Positions 36,027 to 45,321 are shown, counted from the first letter of the stretch. The stretch: 64,000 nt of DNA from Streptomyces vietnamensis (GCF_000830005.1 NZ_CP010407.1:5584001-5648000); one strand, 5' to 3'. The notes: generated from the letters alone by a model not told the origin. Made by a program: numbers and translations.

Positions 36027-36470
36027 ATGAGCGGTACGGAGCAGACGAGTACGGAACAGGGCGGCGGTACGGAGCAGGGGCCCCGGCCCACGCGCCTCAC
36101 CGGGGCGGCGGCCGTCGCCGGCATCGAGGGCCTCGGGCTCGTCGCCGGCGGTGTGTACATGCTGGTGCGCAGCCTCGCCGACGGCGGTGACCTCACGAGC
36201 GGTCTGACCCTCGCCGTGACGCTCGTCGCCCTCGGTCTCATCCCGCTCGCGGCCGCCCGCGGGCTGTGGCTGCGCCGCTCCTGGAGCCGGGGCCCGGCCG
36301 TCATCACCCAGATCCTGGCCCTGCCCATCGCCTGGCAGATGCTCCAGTCGAACGGTGTGATCCCGGCCGGCATCGTCCTGGCCGCCCTCGCCGTGACCGG
36401 CCTCGTCCTCCTCGTGAACCCGGCCACGACCGAGGCGCTCGGCATCCGGCGCCCCGGTCAGGAAGCCTGA
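36027..36470 (+). CDS. Small integral membrane protein
   Basis: A 147-residue protein with a polar N-terminus rich in Thr, Glu and Gln (1-25) and four hydrophobic helices (about 28-48, 58-78, 90-108 and 112-132). It belongs to a conserved actinobacterial family of unknown function. The ATG at 36027 is the first codon after the divergent lipid-kinase promoter region. It converges on sigH with only four bases between stops. Confidence 0.75.
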   Translation: MSGTEQTSTEQGGGTEQGPRPTRLTGAAAVAGIEGLGLVAGGVYMLVRSLADGGDLTSGLTLAVTLVALGLIPLAAARGLWLRRSWSRGPAVITQILALPIAWQMLQSNGVIPAGIVLAALAVTGLVLLVNPATTEALGIRRPGQEA

Positions 36471-36474
36471 CGGA

Positions 36475-37530
36475 TCACTCCTCCACGAGGAGCTTCTCCC
36501 TCAGCTGCGCCAGGGTGCGGGCCAGCAGCCGGGAGACGTGCATCTGAGAGATGCCCACCTCCTGCGCGATCTGCGACTGGGTCATGTTCCCGAAGAAGCG
36601 AAGCAGCAGGATCCGCTTCTCCCGGGGCGGCAGGTCCTCCAGGAGCGGCTTGAGCGACTCCCGGTACTCGACCCCCTCCAGGGCCTCGTCCTCCGCGCCC
36701 AGCGTGTCCGCCACCGCCGGCGACTCGTCGTCGGTGTCCGGGACGTCCAGGGAGAGAGTCGAGTAGGCGTTGGCCGATTCCAGACCCTCCAGGACCTCCT
36801 CCTCGGAGATCCCGAGCCGCTCCGCCAGCTCGTGCACCGTCGGCGAGCGGCCGTGCTGCTGCGAGAGCTCCGCCGTCGCCGTGGTCAGCGAGAGCCGCAG
36901 CTCCTGGAGCCGGCGCGGCACCCGGACCGCCCACCCCTTGTCACGGAAGTGACGCTTGATCTCGCCGACGACCGTCGGCGTCGCGTACGTGGAGAACTCC
37001 ACCCCGCGCTCCGGGTCGAACCGGTCGACCGACTTGATCAGGCCGATCGTCGCCACCTGCGTCAGGTCGTCCAGCGGCTCGCCGCGGTTGCGGAAGCGCC
37101 GGGCCAGGTGCTCCACCAGCGGCAGGTGCATGCGCACCAGACGGTTGCGCAGCTCGGCCTTCTCCGGGGAGCCCTCGGGCAGCTCGCGCAGCTGGACGAA
37201 GAGGGCGCGGGCGCCGCTCCGGTCGTGCGGGTCCGGGACGGCGGGGGCGTCCGGGCCCTCGTCGTCCTCGTCACCGTCGTCGGCCTTCTCCACGGCCTCG
37301 GCCACGTCGGCTGCCTCGGCCACGTCGGCCGTCCCGGCCTCGTCGGAGGTCCGCGCCTCGGGAGCCTCGGGGGAGCCCTCGGAACTCGCGGGGGCCTCGG
37401 AGACCCCTGCTGTCTCGGGAACCTCGTGGTGCTGCTCGTGCTCGCTCATCTGGTCCGCCTGCTCCGTAGCGACCCTGTTCGGCCGCGCCTGCTGCTCAGG
37501 GATGCCGGCCGTCGCGTCCCCGCTCCTCAC
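36475..37530 (-). CDS. sigH: SigB/SigF/SigG-family stress sigma factor (SigH type)
   Basis: A 351-residue group 3 sigma factor. The first 100 residues are an acidic Ala/Glu/Asp-rich extension. Region 2 (LTQVATIGLIKSVDRFDPERGVEFSTYATPTVVGEIKRHFRD), region 3 and region 4 (NMTQSQIAQEVGISQMHVSRLL) are complete. In S. coelicolor the orthologue is made as several N-terminally different forms. Here a GTG at 37530 overlaps the anti-sigma stop (GTGA), and an internal ATG at 37449 (MSEHEQHH) after GGAG is a likely second start. It acts in osmotic and developmental stress. Confidence 0.93.
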   Translation of the reverse strand: MRSGDATAGIPEQQARPNRVATEQADQMSEHEQHHEVPETAGVSEAPASSEGSPEAPEARTSDEAGTADVAEAADVAEAVEKADDGDEDDEGPDAPAVPDPHDRSGARALFVQLRELPEGSPEKAELRNRLVRMHLPLVEHLARRFRNRGEPLDDLTQVATIGLIKSVDRFDPERGVEFSTYATPTVVGEIKRHFRDKGWAVRVPRRLQELRLSLTTATAELSQQHGRSPTVHELAERLGISEEEVLEGLESANAYSTLSLDVPDTDDESPAVADTLGAEDEALEGVEYRESLKPLLEDLPPREKRILLLRFFGNMTQSQIAQEVGISQMHVSRLLARTLAQLREKLLVEE

Positions 37531-37940
37531 GCCGGGCCTGGCCCCGCGCCGCGCTGTTTGTACAGGCTGATGGAGACCGTACGGTCATCGGCCACCGACG
37601 ACTCCACCTTCCCGGCCAGCGCCGACAGCACGGTCCACGCGAAGGTGTCCCGCTCGGGCGCCCTCCCGTCGGTCGTCGGGGCGGAGACCGTCACGTCGAG
37701 GGAGTCGTCGATCAGCCGGAAGACACAGCTGAGGACGGATCCCGGCACGGCCTGCTGGAGCAGGATGGCGCAGGCCTCGTCGACCGCGATCCGCAAGTCC
37801 TCGATCTCGTCGAGGGTGAAGTCCAAGCGCGCCGCGAGGCCGGCCGTGGCCGTACGCAGCACGGACAGATAGGCACCCGCAGCGGGCAGCCGGACTTCCA
37901 CGAAGTCCTGGGTCCCGGGCTCGCCTGCGATCTGGGACAC
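37527..37940 (-). CDS. RsbW-like anti-sigma factor of SigH
   Basis: A 137-residue GHKL-fold ATPase/kinase. The N-box-like DLRIAVDEACAILL (about 50-63) is present, and the domain spans the whole protein. Its position directly upstream of sigH with a GTGA overlap identifies it as the cognate anti-sigma factor (PrsH/RshA/UshX type). The GTG at 37940 is chosen because GGAGG lies five bases upstream; a TTG at 37952 is also open but overlaps that Shine-Dalgarno sequence. Confidence 0.9.
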   Translation of the reverse strand: MSQIAGEPGTQDFVEVRLPAAGAYLSVLRTATAGLAARLDFTLDEIEDLRIAVDEACAILLQQAVPGSVLSCVFRLIDDSLDVTVSAPTTDGRAPERDTFAWTVLSALAGKVESSVADDRTVSISLYKQRGAGPGPA

Positions 37941-38200
37941 CCTCACCTCCAAGGTGGCACAAGCTCATTCGGGGCTCGGGGGGAGAGCCCCCGAACCGGG
38001 CGGGTACGCAGGGAGCCTGCGCGGTCCGCCGTGACGCTATCGCGATCCATCCTGCCGTGTCGCCGGGAGCCCTGGAGACCAGGTGATCCCTCGCTCCCGT
38101 CCTCGGCAGCCGCGGAGAACCCGCGGAGGGGTGACGTACCCAGCGTCCGGGCCGTCGAACCGTCCGTGACCGAGCCGACCGCGGAGCGGCATATCAGCCA

Positions 38201-38461
38201 TCAGACGATCGAACCGTCGACGAAGCACCAGCGCCAGGACTCGCCCGGCTCGAAGGTCCGCATGACCGGATGCCCGGTCGAGGAGAAGTGCCCCGTCGCG
38301 TGCCGCCCCGCCGAGGAGTCGCAGCAGCCCACGTGCCCGCAGCTCAGACAGAGCCGCAGCTGGACGGGGTGCGTGCCGTCCGCCAGGCACTCGGGGCAGG
38401 TGTCGGCGAGCGGCGCCGGTTCGGGGCGCGGCATTTCGGCTACGTGCGGGCACTCACTCAT
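38201..38461 (-). CDS. UBP-type zinc-finger protein
   Basis: An 86-residue protein that is almost entirely a ZnF-UBP domain. It contains CPH, CPECLADG, LRLCLSCGHVGCCDSSAGRHATGHF and a terminal WRWCFVDGSIV, with the Cys/His pattern of ubiquitin-binding fingers. Such free-standing domains occur in many actinobacteria that lack ubiquitin; the ligand is unknown. The ATG is about 40 bases from the divergent antiporter start. Confidence 0.9.
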   Translation of the reverse strand: MSECPHVAEMPRPEPAPLADTCPECLADGTHPVQLRLCLSCGHVGCCDSSAGRHATGHFSSTGHPVMRTFEPGESWRWCFVDGSIV

Positions 38462-38502
38462 GATGGCCAGGTTACGTTGCGGCACGGGACGGGGTCGGGA
38501 GC

Positions 38503-40098
38503 ATGGACGCACTGCAACTGGTGGCACTGGTGGCGGCGAGCGCCGCCGTGGCGGGGTTCGCCCGCAGGACCCCGGTGCCGGCGCCGCTGCTCCTCGTCGC
38601 CGTCGGCCTCACCGCCGCGTACCTCCCGGGGGTCCCCGACTACACCCTCGATCCGCACATCGTGCTGCCGCTGATCCTGCCCCCGCTCCTCTACACGGCC
38701 GCCGTCGACTCCTCGTACCTCGACCTGCGGGCCAACATCAGGCCCGTCGCGCTGCTCTCCGTCGGGTACGTCCTCTTCGCCACCGTGGCCGTGGGCTGGC
38801 TCGCGTACGTCCTCGTGCCTGACCTGCCGCTCACCGCCGCGCTCGTGCTCGGCGCCGTGGTCGCCCCGCCGGACGCGGTCGCCGCCACCGCCATCGCCCG
38901 CAGGCTCGGCCTGCCGCACCGGATCACCACGATCCTCCAGGGCGAGTCCCTCGTGAACGACGCCACCGCGATCACCGCGTACAAGGTCGCCCTCGCGGCC
39001 GCCGTCGGCGAGGGCGTCAGCTGGGCCGGCGGCCTGTGGGAGTTCGCCCTCGCCGCGGTCGGCGGCATCGGCGTCGGCCTGGTCCTGATGGTCCCGATCC
39101 ACTGGCTCCGCACCCATCTGCGCGAGGCCCTGCTCCAGAACACCCTCTCCCTGCTCATCCCGTTCATCGCGTACGCCGCCGCCGAGGAGGTCGGCGCCTC
39201 CGGAGTCCTCGCGGTCGTCGTGGTCGGCCTCTTCCTCGGCCACAAGGCCTGGAAGGTCGACTTCGCGACGCGGCTCCAGGAGGAGGCCGTCTGGAAGATG
39301 GTCGCCTTCGTCCTGGAGTCCTCCGTCTTCGCCCTGATCGGCCTCCAGCTGCCGTACGTCGTCAAGGGACTCGGCCGGTACGGCATGGGGGAGGCGGCCT
39401 GGTACGCGGCCGGGGTCTTCGTCGCCGTGGTCGTCGTCCGGTTCGTCTGGGTCTACCCGGCGACCTTCCTGCCCCGCTGGATGTCCTCGGGCATCCGCGA
39501 GCGGGAACCCGAGGTGGACTGGCGGGCGCCGCTCGTCGTCGGCTGGGCCGGCATGCGCGGCGTGGTCTCCCTGGCCATCGCCTTCTCCATCCCCGTCGTC
39601 ACCGACGGGGTCGAGTTCCCGGCCCGCAACCTCGTCCTCTTCCTCACCTTCACCACCGTGATCGGCACCCTCGTGGTGCAGGGCCTCACCCTGCCGCCCC
39701 TCATCCGGCTCCTGAAGCTCCCCGGACGCGACCGGTACGCCGAGACCCTCGCCGAGGCCCAGGCCCAGAGCGAGGCCTCGCGGGCCGCCGAGGAACGCCT
39801 CGACGTGCTCCTCGCCGACGAGCGCAACGCCCTGCCGAAACCCCTCGCCGACCGGCTGCGCACGGTCATGGAGCGGCGCCGCAACTCCGTGTGGGAACGC
39901 CTCGGCGCGGTCAACGAGATCACCGGGGAGACCGTCGACGACACCTACCGCCGCCTCTCGCGCGAGATGATCGACGCCGAGCGCGCGGTCTTCGTCCAGC
40001 TGCGCGACGCCCGCCGGATCGACGACGAGATGATGCGCACCCTGCTCCGCCGCCTCGATCTGGAGGAGGCCGCGGCGTACCGCGAGACCGACGACTAG
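38503..40098 (+). CDS. Na+/H+ antiporter, CPA1 family
   Basis: A 531-residue antiporter with about 12 membrane helices (1-410) and a cytoplasmic Ala/Glu/Arg-rich helical tail (420-531). GAVVAPPDAVAATAIARRLG and ILQGESLVNDATAI carry the membrane Asp residues of the ion site. GMRGVVSLAIAFSIP is a further CPA1 signature. It would export Na+ in exchange for H+ for salt and pH homeostasis. It is monocistronic. Confidence 0.93.
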   Translation: MDALQLVALVAASAAVAGFARRTPVPAPLLLVAVGLTAAYLPGVPDYTLDPHIVLPLILPPLLYTAAVDSSYLDLRANIRPVALLSVGYVLFATVAVGWLAYVLVPDLPLTAALVLGAVVAPPDAVAATAIARRLGLPHRITTILQGESLVNDATAITAYKVALAAAVGEGVSWAGGLWEFALAAVGGIGVGLVLMVPIHWLRTHLREALLQNTLSLLIPFIAYAAAEEVGASGVLAVVVVGLFLGHKAWKVDFATRLQEEAVWKMVAFVLESSVFALIGLQLPYVVKGLGRYGMGEAAWYAAGVFVAVVVVRFVWVYPATFLPRWMSSGIREREPEVDWRAPLVVGWAGMRGVVSLAIAFSIPVVTDGVEFPARNLVLFLTFTTVIGTLVVQGLTLPPLIRLLKLPGRDRYAETLAEAQAQSEASRAAEERLDVLLADERNALPKPLADRLRTVMERRRNSVWERLGAVNEITGETVDDTYRRLSREMIDAERAVFVQLRDARRIDDEMMRTLLRRLDLEEAAAYRETDD

Positions 40099-40119
40099 GA
40101 CCCGGTTCGTCTTCTCGTG

Positions 40120-41013
40120 CTAGACGGTCTCCGGCGCGCCCGTGACCACCGCCGCGAGCCGGGTGCCCGCCGGGAAGGCGCCCTCCTCCGCGAGGGTCGT
40201 CAGGCCGTACAGCATTTTGGCGACATACAGCCGCTCGATGGCGAGTCCGTGCCGCGCCTCGAAGTCCTGTGCGAACGCATCGAGGGCGGGGGACACGCGC
40301 GCGTAGCCGCCGCCGTGGAAGCGCTCGTCCAGGGCCCAGTCGCCGCGAGGGCCGCCGAAGGCCGCCTCCTGGAGGGCGCGGACCTCCCCGCCGAGGAAGC
40401 CGCCCTTGAGGACCGGGACGCCGAGGGTCCGGCCTTCGAATCCGGCCGCGAGCCCCGCCAGGGTGCCGCCCGTGCCGCAGGCGACCGCGGCGACGTCGGC
40501 GAGGCCGGCGAGCTCGCGGCCCAGCTCCACGCAGCCGTGGACGGCGAGCGCGTTGCTGCCGCCCTCCGGGACCACGTACGCGCCCGCGGGGGCTCGTTCC
40601 AGGAGCCACGCGCGCGTGGCCGGGTCGTTCTTCGCGCGGTACGTGGCCCGGTCCACGAACTCGAGACGCATCCCGTCCGCCGTGCACCGCGCGAGCGAGG
40701 GGTTCAGCGGGCGCCCGGCCAGCTCGTCGCCCCGGACCACCCCGACCGTCGGGAAGCCGAGCAGCCGGCCGGCGGCGGCCGTCGCCCGCAGGTGGTTGGA
40801 GTACGCGCCGCCGAAGGTGAGCACGGGCCGGCCGGCCGCCTCGCGCAGGTTCAGCGAGAGCTTGCGCCACTTGTTGCCCGGCAGGTCGGGGTGGATGAGG
40901 TCCTCGCGCTTCAGCAGCAGCGTGAGACCGCGCCGGGCGAAGCGCTCGTCCTCCACCGGCTCCAGGGGGGAGGGGAGCCGGGGCTGCAGGCGGGAGAGGT
41001 CGAACGCGTTCAC
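40120..41013 (-). CDS. PLP-dependent deaminase/D-cysteine desulfhydrase-like enzyme
   Basis: A 297-residue fold-type II PLP enzyme of the ACC-deaminase/D-cysteine desulfhydrase group. The Schiff-base Lys is in LPGNKWRKLS (about 46). GGAYSNHLRATAAAG (about 68-82) and VACGTGGTLAGL bind the phosphate. It lacks clear ACC-deaminase specificity residues, so D-amino-acid or sulfur-compound substrates are likelier. The GTG giving VNAFDLSRLQPRLPSP is preferred over longer starts. It converges on the antiporter gene. Confidence 0.88.
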   Translation of the reverse strand: MNAFDLSRLQPRLPSPLEPVEDERFARRGLTLLLKREDLIHPDLPGNKWRKLSLNLREAAGRPVLTFGGAYSNHLRATAAAGRLLGFPTVGVVRGDELAGRPLNPSLARCTADGMRLEFVDRATYRAKNDPATRAWLLERAPAGAYVVPEGGSNALAVHGCVELGRELAGLADVAAVACGTGGTLAGLAAGFEGRTLGVPVLKGGFLGGEVRALQEAAFGGPRGDWALDERFHGGGYARVSPALDAFAQDFEARHGLAIERLYVAKMLYGLTTLAEEGAFPAGTRLAAVVTGAPETV

Positions 41014-41190
41014 CCGGCCATTGTGAGCCCCACCGGATCCACGGCCCCGCGACGGCCCGCACCGGCGCCCGCGGCCGCCGGCCACGGCGGGCCGAACGCG
41101 GGCCCGCTGCCCTTGGGCCCGAGGGGCGGGCGGCCTGCCGTGCCTGGGGCCTGCCGTGCCTTGGCCCCCGCGTTTTGGGCCCCCGCCCCG

Positions 41191-41781
41191 CTACCGCAGG
41201 AGCTCGGCGATCCGCTCCCGCATCGATGCCATCGTGAACCCGCGCGGGTCCACCTTGCCCGGCTGCCACTCCAGGTGCCCGATGACCGAGCGGTGGGTCC
41301 AGCCGTGCGCCCGGCAGACGGCGGCCGCCGCCTTCGCGATGGCCTCCAGCTGGACCTTCGGCCACGGGTCCTCGCCGTTGCCGAGGTTCTCGCACTCGAA
41401 GCCGTAGAAGTGCCGGTTGCCGTCCGTGGTGGCCTCGTCGTCCGGCGGCAGCCGCCGCTCGGCGATGACCGCCCGGAGGACCTCGTCGTCGCCGAGCCCC
41501 GCGTGGTTGGCGCGTCCGTAGCCGACGAGGTGGACCGTGCCGTCCTTGGCGATCACGCCGTGGCAGAGCGGCCCCGGCAGGGACTCGTAACCGTCCCTGC
41601 AGATCCGGACGGTGTTGGCGGTGCCGCGGGTCACGGTGTGGTGGATCATCACGCCGTTCACCGGGCCCCAGGGGCCCTTGTGGTTGCGGTTGTGGGTGGA
41701 CCAGTCGCCGACCTCGACGACCGCGAGGCCCTCGCCGCGCAGCGCGCCGAGGAACCTGTTCGCGGACATGGGTGTGGCCAT
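41191..41781 (-). CDS. N-acetylmuramoyl-L-alanine amidase (Amidase_2)
   Basis: A 196-residue zinc amidase related to T7 lysozyme and PGRP. Ligands are seen in VMIHHTV (about 45-51), an early GYGRANHAG and HLEWQPGKVDP (about 170-180). No signal peptide is present, so it may be phage-derived, released by lysis, or exported by another route. AAGGAG lies seven bases before the ATG. It is divergent from the encapsulin gene across a 254-base gap. Confidence 0.88.
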   Translation of the reverse strand: MATPMSANRFLGALRGEGLAVVEVGDWSTHNRNHKGPWGPVNGVMIHHTVTRGTANTVRICRDGYESLPGPLCHGVIAKDGTVHLVGYGRANHAGLGDDEVLRAVIAERRLPPDDEATTDGNRHFYGFECENLGNGEDPWPKVQLEAIAKAAAAVCRAHGWTHRSVIGHLEWQPGKVDPRGFTMASMRERIAELLR

Positions 41782-42035
41782 GACCGACTCCTTCCGGAGG
41801 ACGGGGTGAGCTTCCGGAGTACCGGAGTCCGCCGCTCCGCTGCCATCCGTTCGGGCGGTGTGCGATGCGATCCGGACAGATCGTCAGGAGACGGGTGGGG
41901 CTGCGCTGTTCGGATGGAAATCGCGTGACATGCCCCGAAGATCGTCGAACAGTCCCACCCGAATGTGTAATGGCGCCGACACGTTCCGTGCTGAAAGGCT
42001 TTCTCTCGCAACTCAGTCATACGAGAGGGAGTTCC

Positions 42036-43451
42036 ATGTCCGTTGGTTCGGTTGACGGCGAGGTCCGCGCGGAGCAGCAGGCCCCGCAGCAGAGTCTCGG
42101 GACCGCCGCCGCGCGGAACCTCGCCACGACCACCAAGTCGGCCCCGCAGATGCAGGAGATCACCTCTCGGTGGCTGCTGCGGACACTGCCGTGGGTCCAG
42201 GTGCAGGGTGGCACGTACCGGGTGAACCGGAGGCTCAGCTACTCCGTGGGTGACGGCCGCGTCACCTTCGTGCAGACCGGAGAGCGCGTCGCGGTGATCC
42301 CCGCCGAACTCGGCGAACTCCCGGCACTCCGCGGTTACGAGGACGAGAGCGCACTGACCGAGCTCGCGGCCCGCTGCACCCAGCGGGAGTTCGCGGCGGG
42401 CGAGATCATCGCCGTGTCCGGCGCTCCCGCCGACCGGGTGTACCTCCTCGCGCACGGCCGCATCGAGCAGATCGGCGAGGGCCCCTACGGCGACGAGGCC
42501 GTGCTCGGCGTCCTCGCCGACGGCGCCTATCTCGGCGAGGCCGCCCTGGTCAGCGCTGACGCCACCTGGGACTGGACCGCCCGGGCCGCCACCGCCTGCA
42601 CGGTCCTGGAGCTCACCCGGGACGACGTACGGAACCTCGCGGACCGGGCCGGCTCGCTCGCCGCCCACCTCGCGGGCGTGGCGTCGGCCCCCGACCGGAG
42701 CACCAACACCTACGGCGAGGCCGCCATCGACCTCTCCGCCGGCCACGTCGGCGAAGCGGTCGTCCCGCACACCTACGTCGACTACGACGCCAAGCCCCGC
42801 GAGTACGAGCTGAGCGTCGCCCAGACCGTGCTGAAGGTCCACAGCCGCGTCGCCGACCTCTACAACCAGCCGATGAACCAGACCGAGCAGCAGTTGCGGC
42901 TCACGGTCGAGGCGCTCCGCGAGCGCCAGGAGCACGAGCTCATCAACAACAAGGAGTTCGGCCTCCTCTCCAACTGCGACTACGGGCAGCGGCTCCAGCC
43001 GCACGACGGCGTCCCCAGCCCGGACGACATGGACGAACTGCTCTCCCGCCGCCGGGGCTCCAAGATGTTCTTGGCCCACCCGCGCGCCATCGCCGCCTTC
43101 GGCCGCGAGCTCAACAAGCGCGGCCTGGTGCCCGAGACCATCGAGATCGCCGGCAACCGCATCCCGACCTGGCGCGGCGTCCCGATCTACCCGTGCAACA
43201 AGATCCCGGTCTCGGACGCCCGGACCACCTCGATCATCTGCATGCGTACGGGCGAGGCCGACCAGGGCGTGATCGGTCTGCACCAGACCGGCCTCCCCGA
43301 CGAGATCGAGCCCAGCCTCTCCGTCCGCTTCATGGGCATCGACGAGCAGGCGATCATCTCCTACCTGGTCACGGCCTACTACTCGGCGGCGATCCTCGTC
43401 CCGGACGCCCTCGGCGTCCTGGAGAACGTCGAGGTCAGTCGCTGGCGCTGA
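42036..43451 (+). CDS. Family 2B encapsulin shell protein with cNMP-binding domain
   Basis: A 471-residue HK97-fold nanocompartment shell protein. Residues 1-45 form the N-terminal arm ([19 protein letters not shown]). The split shell domain (about 45-95 and 225-471) carries [30 protein letters not shown] family 2 motifs. A cyclic-nucleotide-binding domain (about 100-215; [21 protein letters not shown]) is inserted, which defines family 2B. GAGAGGGAG precedes the ATG. The next gene is a prenyl diphosphate synthase, a known 2B cargo class. The shell may gate cargo in response to a nucleotide ligand, though this is unproven. Confidence 0.93.
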   Translation: MSVGSVDGEVRAEQQAPQQSLGTAAARNLATTTKSAPQMQEITSRWLLRTLPWVQVQGGTYRVNRRLSYSVGDGRVTFVQTGERVAVIPAELGELPALRGYEDESALTELAARCTQREFAAGEIIAVSGAPADRVYLLAHGRIEQIGEGPYGDEAVLGVLADGAYLGEAALVSADATWDWTARAATACTVLELTRDDVRNLADRAGSLAAHLAGVASAPDRSTNTYGEAAIDLSAGHVGEAVVPHTYVDYDAKPREYELSVAQTVLKVHSRVADLYNQPMNQTEQQLRLTVEALRERQEHELINNKEFGLLSNCDYGQRLQPHDGVPSPDDMDELLSRRRGSKMFLAHPRAIAAFGRELNKRGLVPETIEIAGNRIPTWRGVPIYPCNKIPVSDARTTSIICMRTGEADQGVIGLHQTGLPDEIEPSLSVRFMGIDEQAIISYLVTAYYSAAILVPDALGVLENVEVSRWR

Positions 43452-43591
43452 GCCGTCGGCACCCGGGGGCGGGGACCGAACCCGCCCGCCCCCGGGCGCT
43501 CCCCGGCCCGTCCCGGCGCAAGCCCGCCGCGACGGACCCCGGTGACGGACCGCCGCGACGGACCACCGCGAAAGATGCGAAGGAAACGACC

Positions 43592-44641
43592 GTGACCATG
43601 ACCAGCACGGATGCCGTCGTCGACGGCCAGGGGGCCGTGACGCTCCTGGACCGGACGCGTACCGCCGTCAATCCCCAACTGCGCTCGACCGTCGAGTCCC
43701 TGCCGGACTCCATACGGCGGGTGGCGATGTACCACTTCGGCTGGGAGCGCGCCGACGGCACCCCGGACGCGGGGCAGCCGGGCAAGGCGATCCGGCCCGC
43801 CCTGGTCCTCGCGGCGGCCCGCGCCCTCGGCGCCGACGAGACCCGGGCCGTGAAGGCCGCGGCGGCGGTGGAGCTCGCGCACAACTTCACCCTGCTCCAC
43901 GACGACATCGTCGACGAGGACCCGACCCGGCGGCACCGGCCCACCGCCTGGACCGTCTTCGGCATCCCGGACGCCCTCATGGCCGGTGACGCGATGAGCG
44001 CGCTGGCCCTGCGACTGCTCGCCGAGGACCCCCACCCCGCCTCCGCGGCGGCCGCCGCGCGCCTCGCCGCCTGCATCATCGAGCTCTGCGCCGGCCAGCA
44101 GGCCGACTGCGCCTTCGAGCAGCGCGACCCGCGCGAGGTCTCCCTCGACGAGTGCCTGGCCATGGCCACCGCCAAGACCGGCGCCCTGCTCGGCTGCTCC
44201 TGCGCCGTCGGCGCGCTCTACGCGGGCGCGGGCGAGGAGGAGGTCGCGGCGATGGACGCCTTCGGCCGGGAGGCGGGCCTCGCCTTCCAGCTGATCGACG
44301 ACCTCATCGGCATCTGGGGCGACCCGGAGCGCACCGGCAAGCCGGCCGGAGCCGACCTCGTCGCCCACAAGAAGTCGCTTCCCGTGGTGGCGGCACTCAC
44401 CTCCGGCACCCCCGCGGGGGAGGAGCTGGCCGAGCTGTACTCCCGTCCGACCCTCGACGCGGAGGCGGTACGGGCGGCGGCGGACGCCGTCGAACGGGCC
44501 GGCGGCCGCGACTGGGCGCAGGCCCAGGCGGCCGAGCGCATGGGCCGTGCCGTCGAGCACCTGGCCCAGGCGGTGCCGGACCTGGCGGCCGCGGAGGACC
44601 TGCTGGCCCTCGCGGAGTTCGTCACGCGGCGTACGCGCTGA
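43592..44641 (+). CDS. Trans-isoprenyl diphosphate synthase (probable encapsulin cargo)
   Basis: A 349-residue polyprenyl synthetase. The first Asp-rich motif is HDDIVDEDPTRR (about 103-114) and the second is QLIDDLIGIWGD (about 231-242); GKAIRPAL is the IPP-binding region. A short flexible N-terminus (residues 1-25, Thr/Asp/Val-rich) could include the loading segment. It lies 140 bases after the shell gene in the same direction. It should elongate allylic diphosphates with IPP; the chain length is not evident. The GTG start follows AAGGAA. Confidence 0.9.
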   Translation: MTMTSTDAVVDGQGAVTLLDRTRTAVNPQLRSTVESLPDSIRRVAMYHFGWERADGTPDAGQPGKAIRPALVLAAARALGADETRAVKAAAAVELAHNFTLLHDDIVDEDPTRRHRPTAWTVFGIPDALMAGDAMSALALRLLAEDPHPASAAAAARLAACIIELCAGQQADCAFEQRDPREVSLDECLAMATAKTGALLGCSCAVGALYAGAGEEEVAAMDAFGREAGLAFQLIDDLIGIWGDPERTGKPAGADLVAHKKSLPVVAALTSGTPAGEELAELYSRPTLDAEAVRAAADAVERAGGRDWAQAQAAERMGRAVEHLAQAVPDLAAAEDLLALAEFVTRRTR

Positions 44642-45217
44642 TCACGACTCCGGGACGATCCGGGTGACCACGGTCTCGATCATGTCGTCCAGATCCCGGT
44701 CGCCGAGGAGCCCGGGGACGGTGAAGTGGTCGAGGAGCAGTCCGGTGAGGGCGAAGTAGAGCACCCGGACAGTGTCCGCGTCCCCGGGCATCCCGGCGTC
44801 GAGGTGCCCCCGGACGTTCGCGTCCAGGTCGGAGCGGAGCACCTTGGTGAGCTGGGTCCTCAGCTCGGGCCGGCGGACGGCTTCGAGGCGGAGTTCGAAG
44901 AGCCCGAGGTAGCAGGTGCGCTCGGCGGCGAGCCGCCGGGCGATCCAGCGCATCAGGTCGAGCACCAGCTCCCGGCTGGGAGCGGGCCGCAGGGCGGCCG
45001 CCACGTCGTCCGGGTCCGGGGTCAGCCGGACGAAGATCCGGTCGCCGACCTGGGAGAGCAACTGGTCCCGGTCGCTGAAGTAGTTGGACGAGGTGCCCGT
45101 GGGGACCCCCGCCCGGGCGTCGACCGCTCGGAAGGTCAGCCCGCGGGCACCTTCGTCCGCCAGGACCTCGATCGCGGCGTCGAGCAGGCTCGTACGGCGT
45201 TCCGGGTTTCTCACCAC
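44642..45217 (-). CDS. TetR-family transcriptional regulator
   Basis: About 191 residues with an N-terminal helix-turn-helix (LTFRAVDARAGVPTGTSSNYFSDRDQLL, about 26-53) and an Ala/Leu-rich ligand domain. The GTG at 45217 is preferred since GGGAG lies six bases upstream; a GTG at 45253 would place the start inside the inverted repeat. Its stop codon abuts the stop of the prenyl synthase. It is divergent from the reductase gene at 45322, and a long inverted repeat lies between. Confidence 0.85.
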   Translation of the reverse strand: MVRNPERRTSLLDAAIEVLADEGARGLTFRAVDARAGVPTGTSSNYFSDRDQLLSQVGDRIFVRLTPDPDDVAAALRPAPSRELVLDLMRWIARRLAAERTCYLGLFELRLEAVRRPELRTQLTKVLRSDLDANVRGHLDAGMPGDADTVRVLYFALTGLLLDHFTVPGLLGDRDLDDMIETVVTRIVPES

Positions 45218-45245
45218 GTCGGACTCCCTCGAAGAAAGGTCTTGC

Positions 45246-45285
45246 GTAACCACTACAGGTGAAGCACTATAACTGTCGTGGTTGC
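45246..45285. promoter_or_regulatory. Inverted repeat operator between TetR and reductase genes
   Basis: Thirteen-base arms (45246-45258 and 45273-45285, GTAACCACTACAG versus its imperfect complement, 11 of 13) flank a 14-base centre with TATAAC. It is a likely TetR operator/promoter for one or both divergent genes. Confidence 0.6.
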
Positions 45286-45321
45286 GATTGCGGCCGCATC
45301 CCCAGGACGAAGAGGACCGGT

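Noticed and set aside
43379..44560. Long antisense frames over the prenyl synthase
   Set aside because: They are shadow frames without motifs or start signals.
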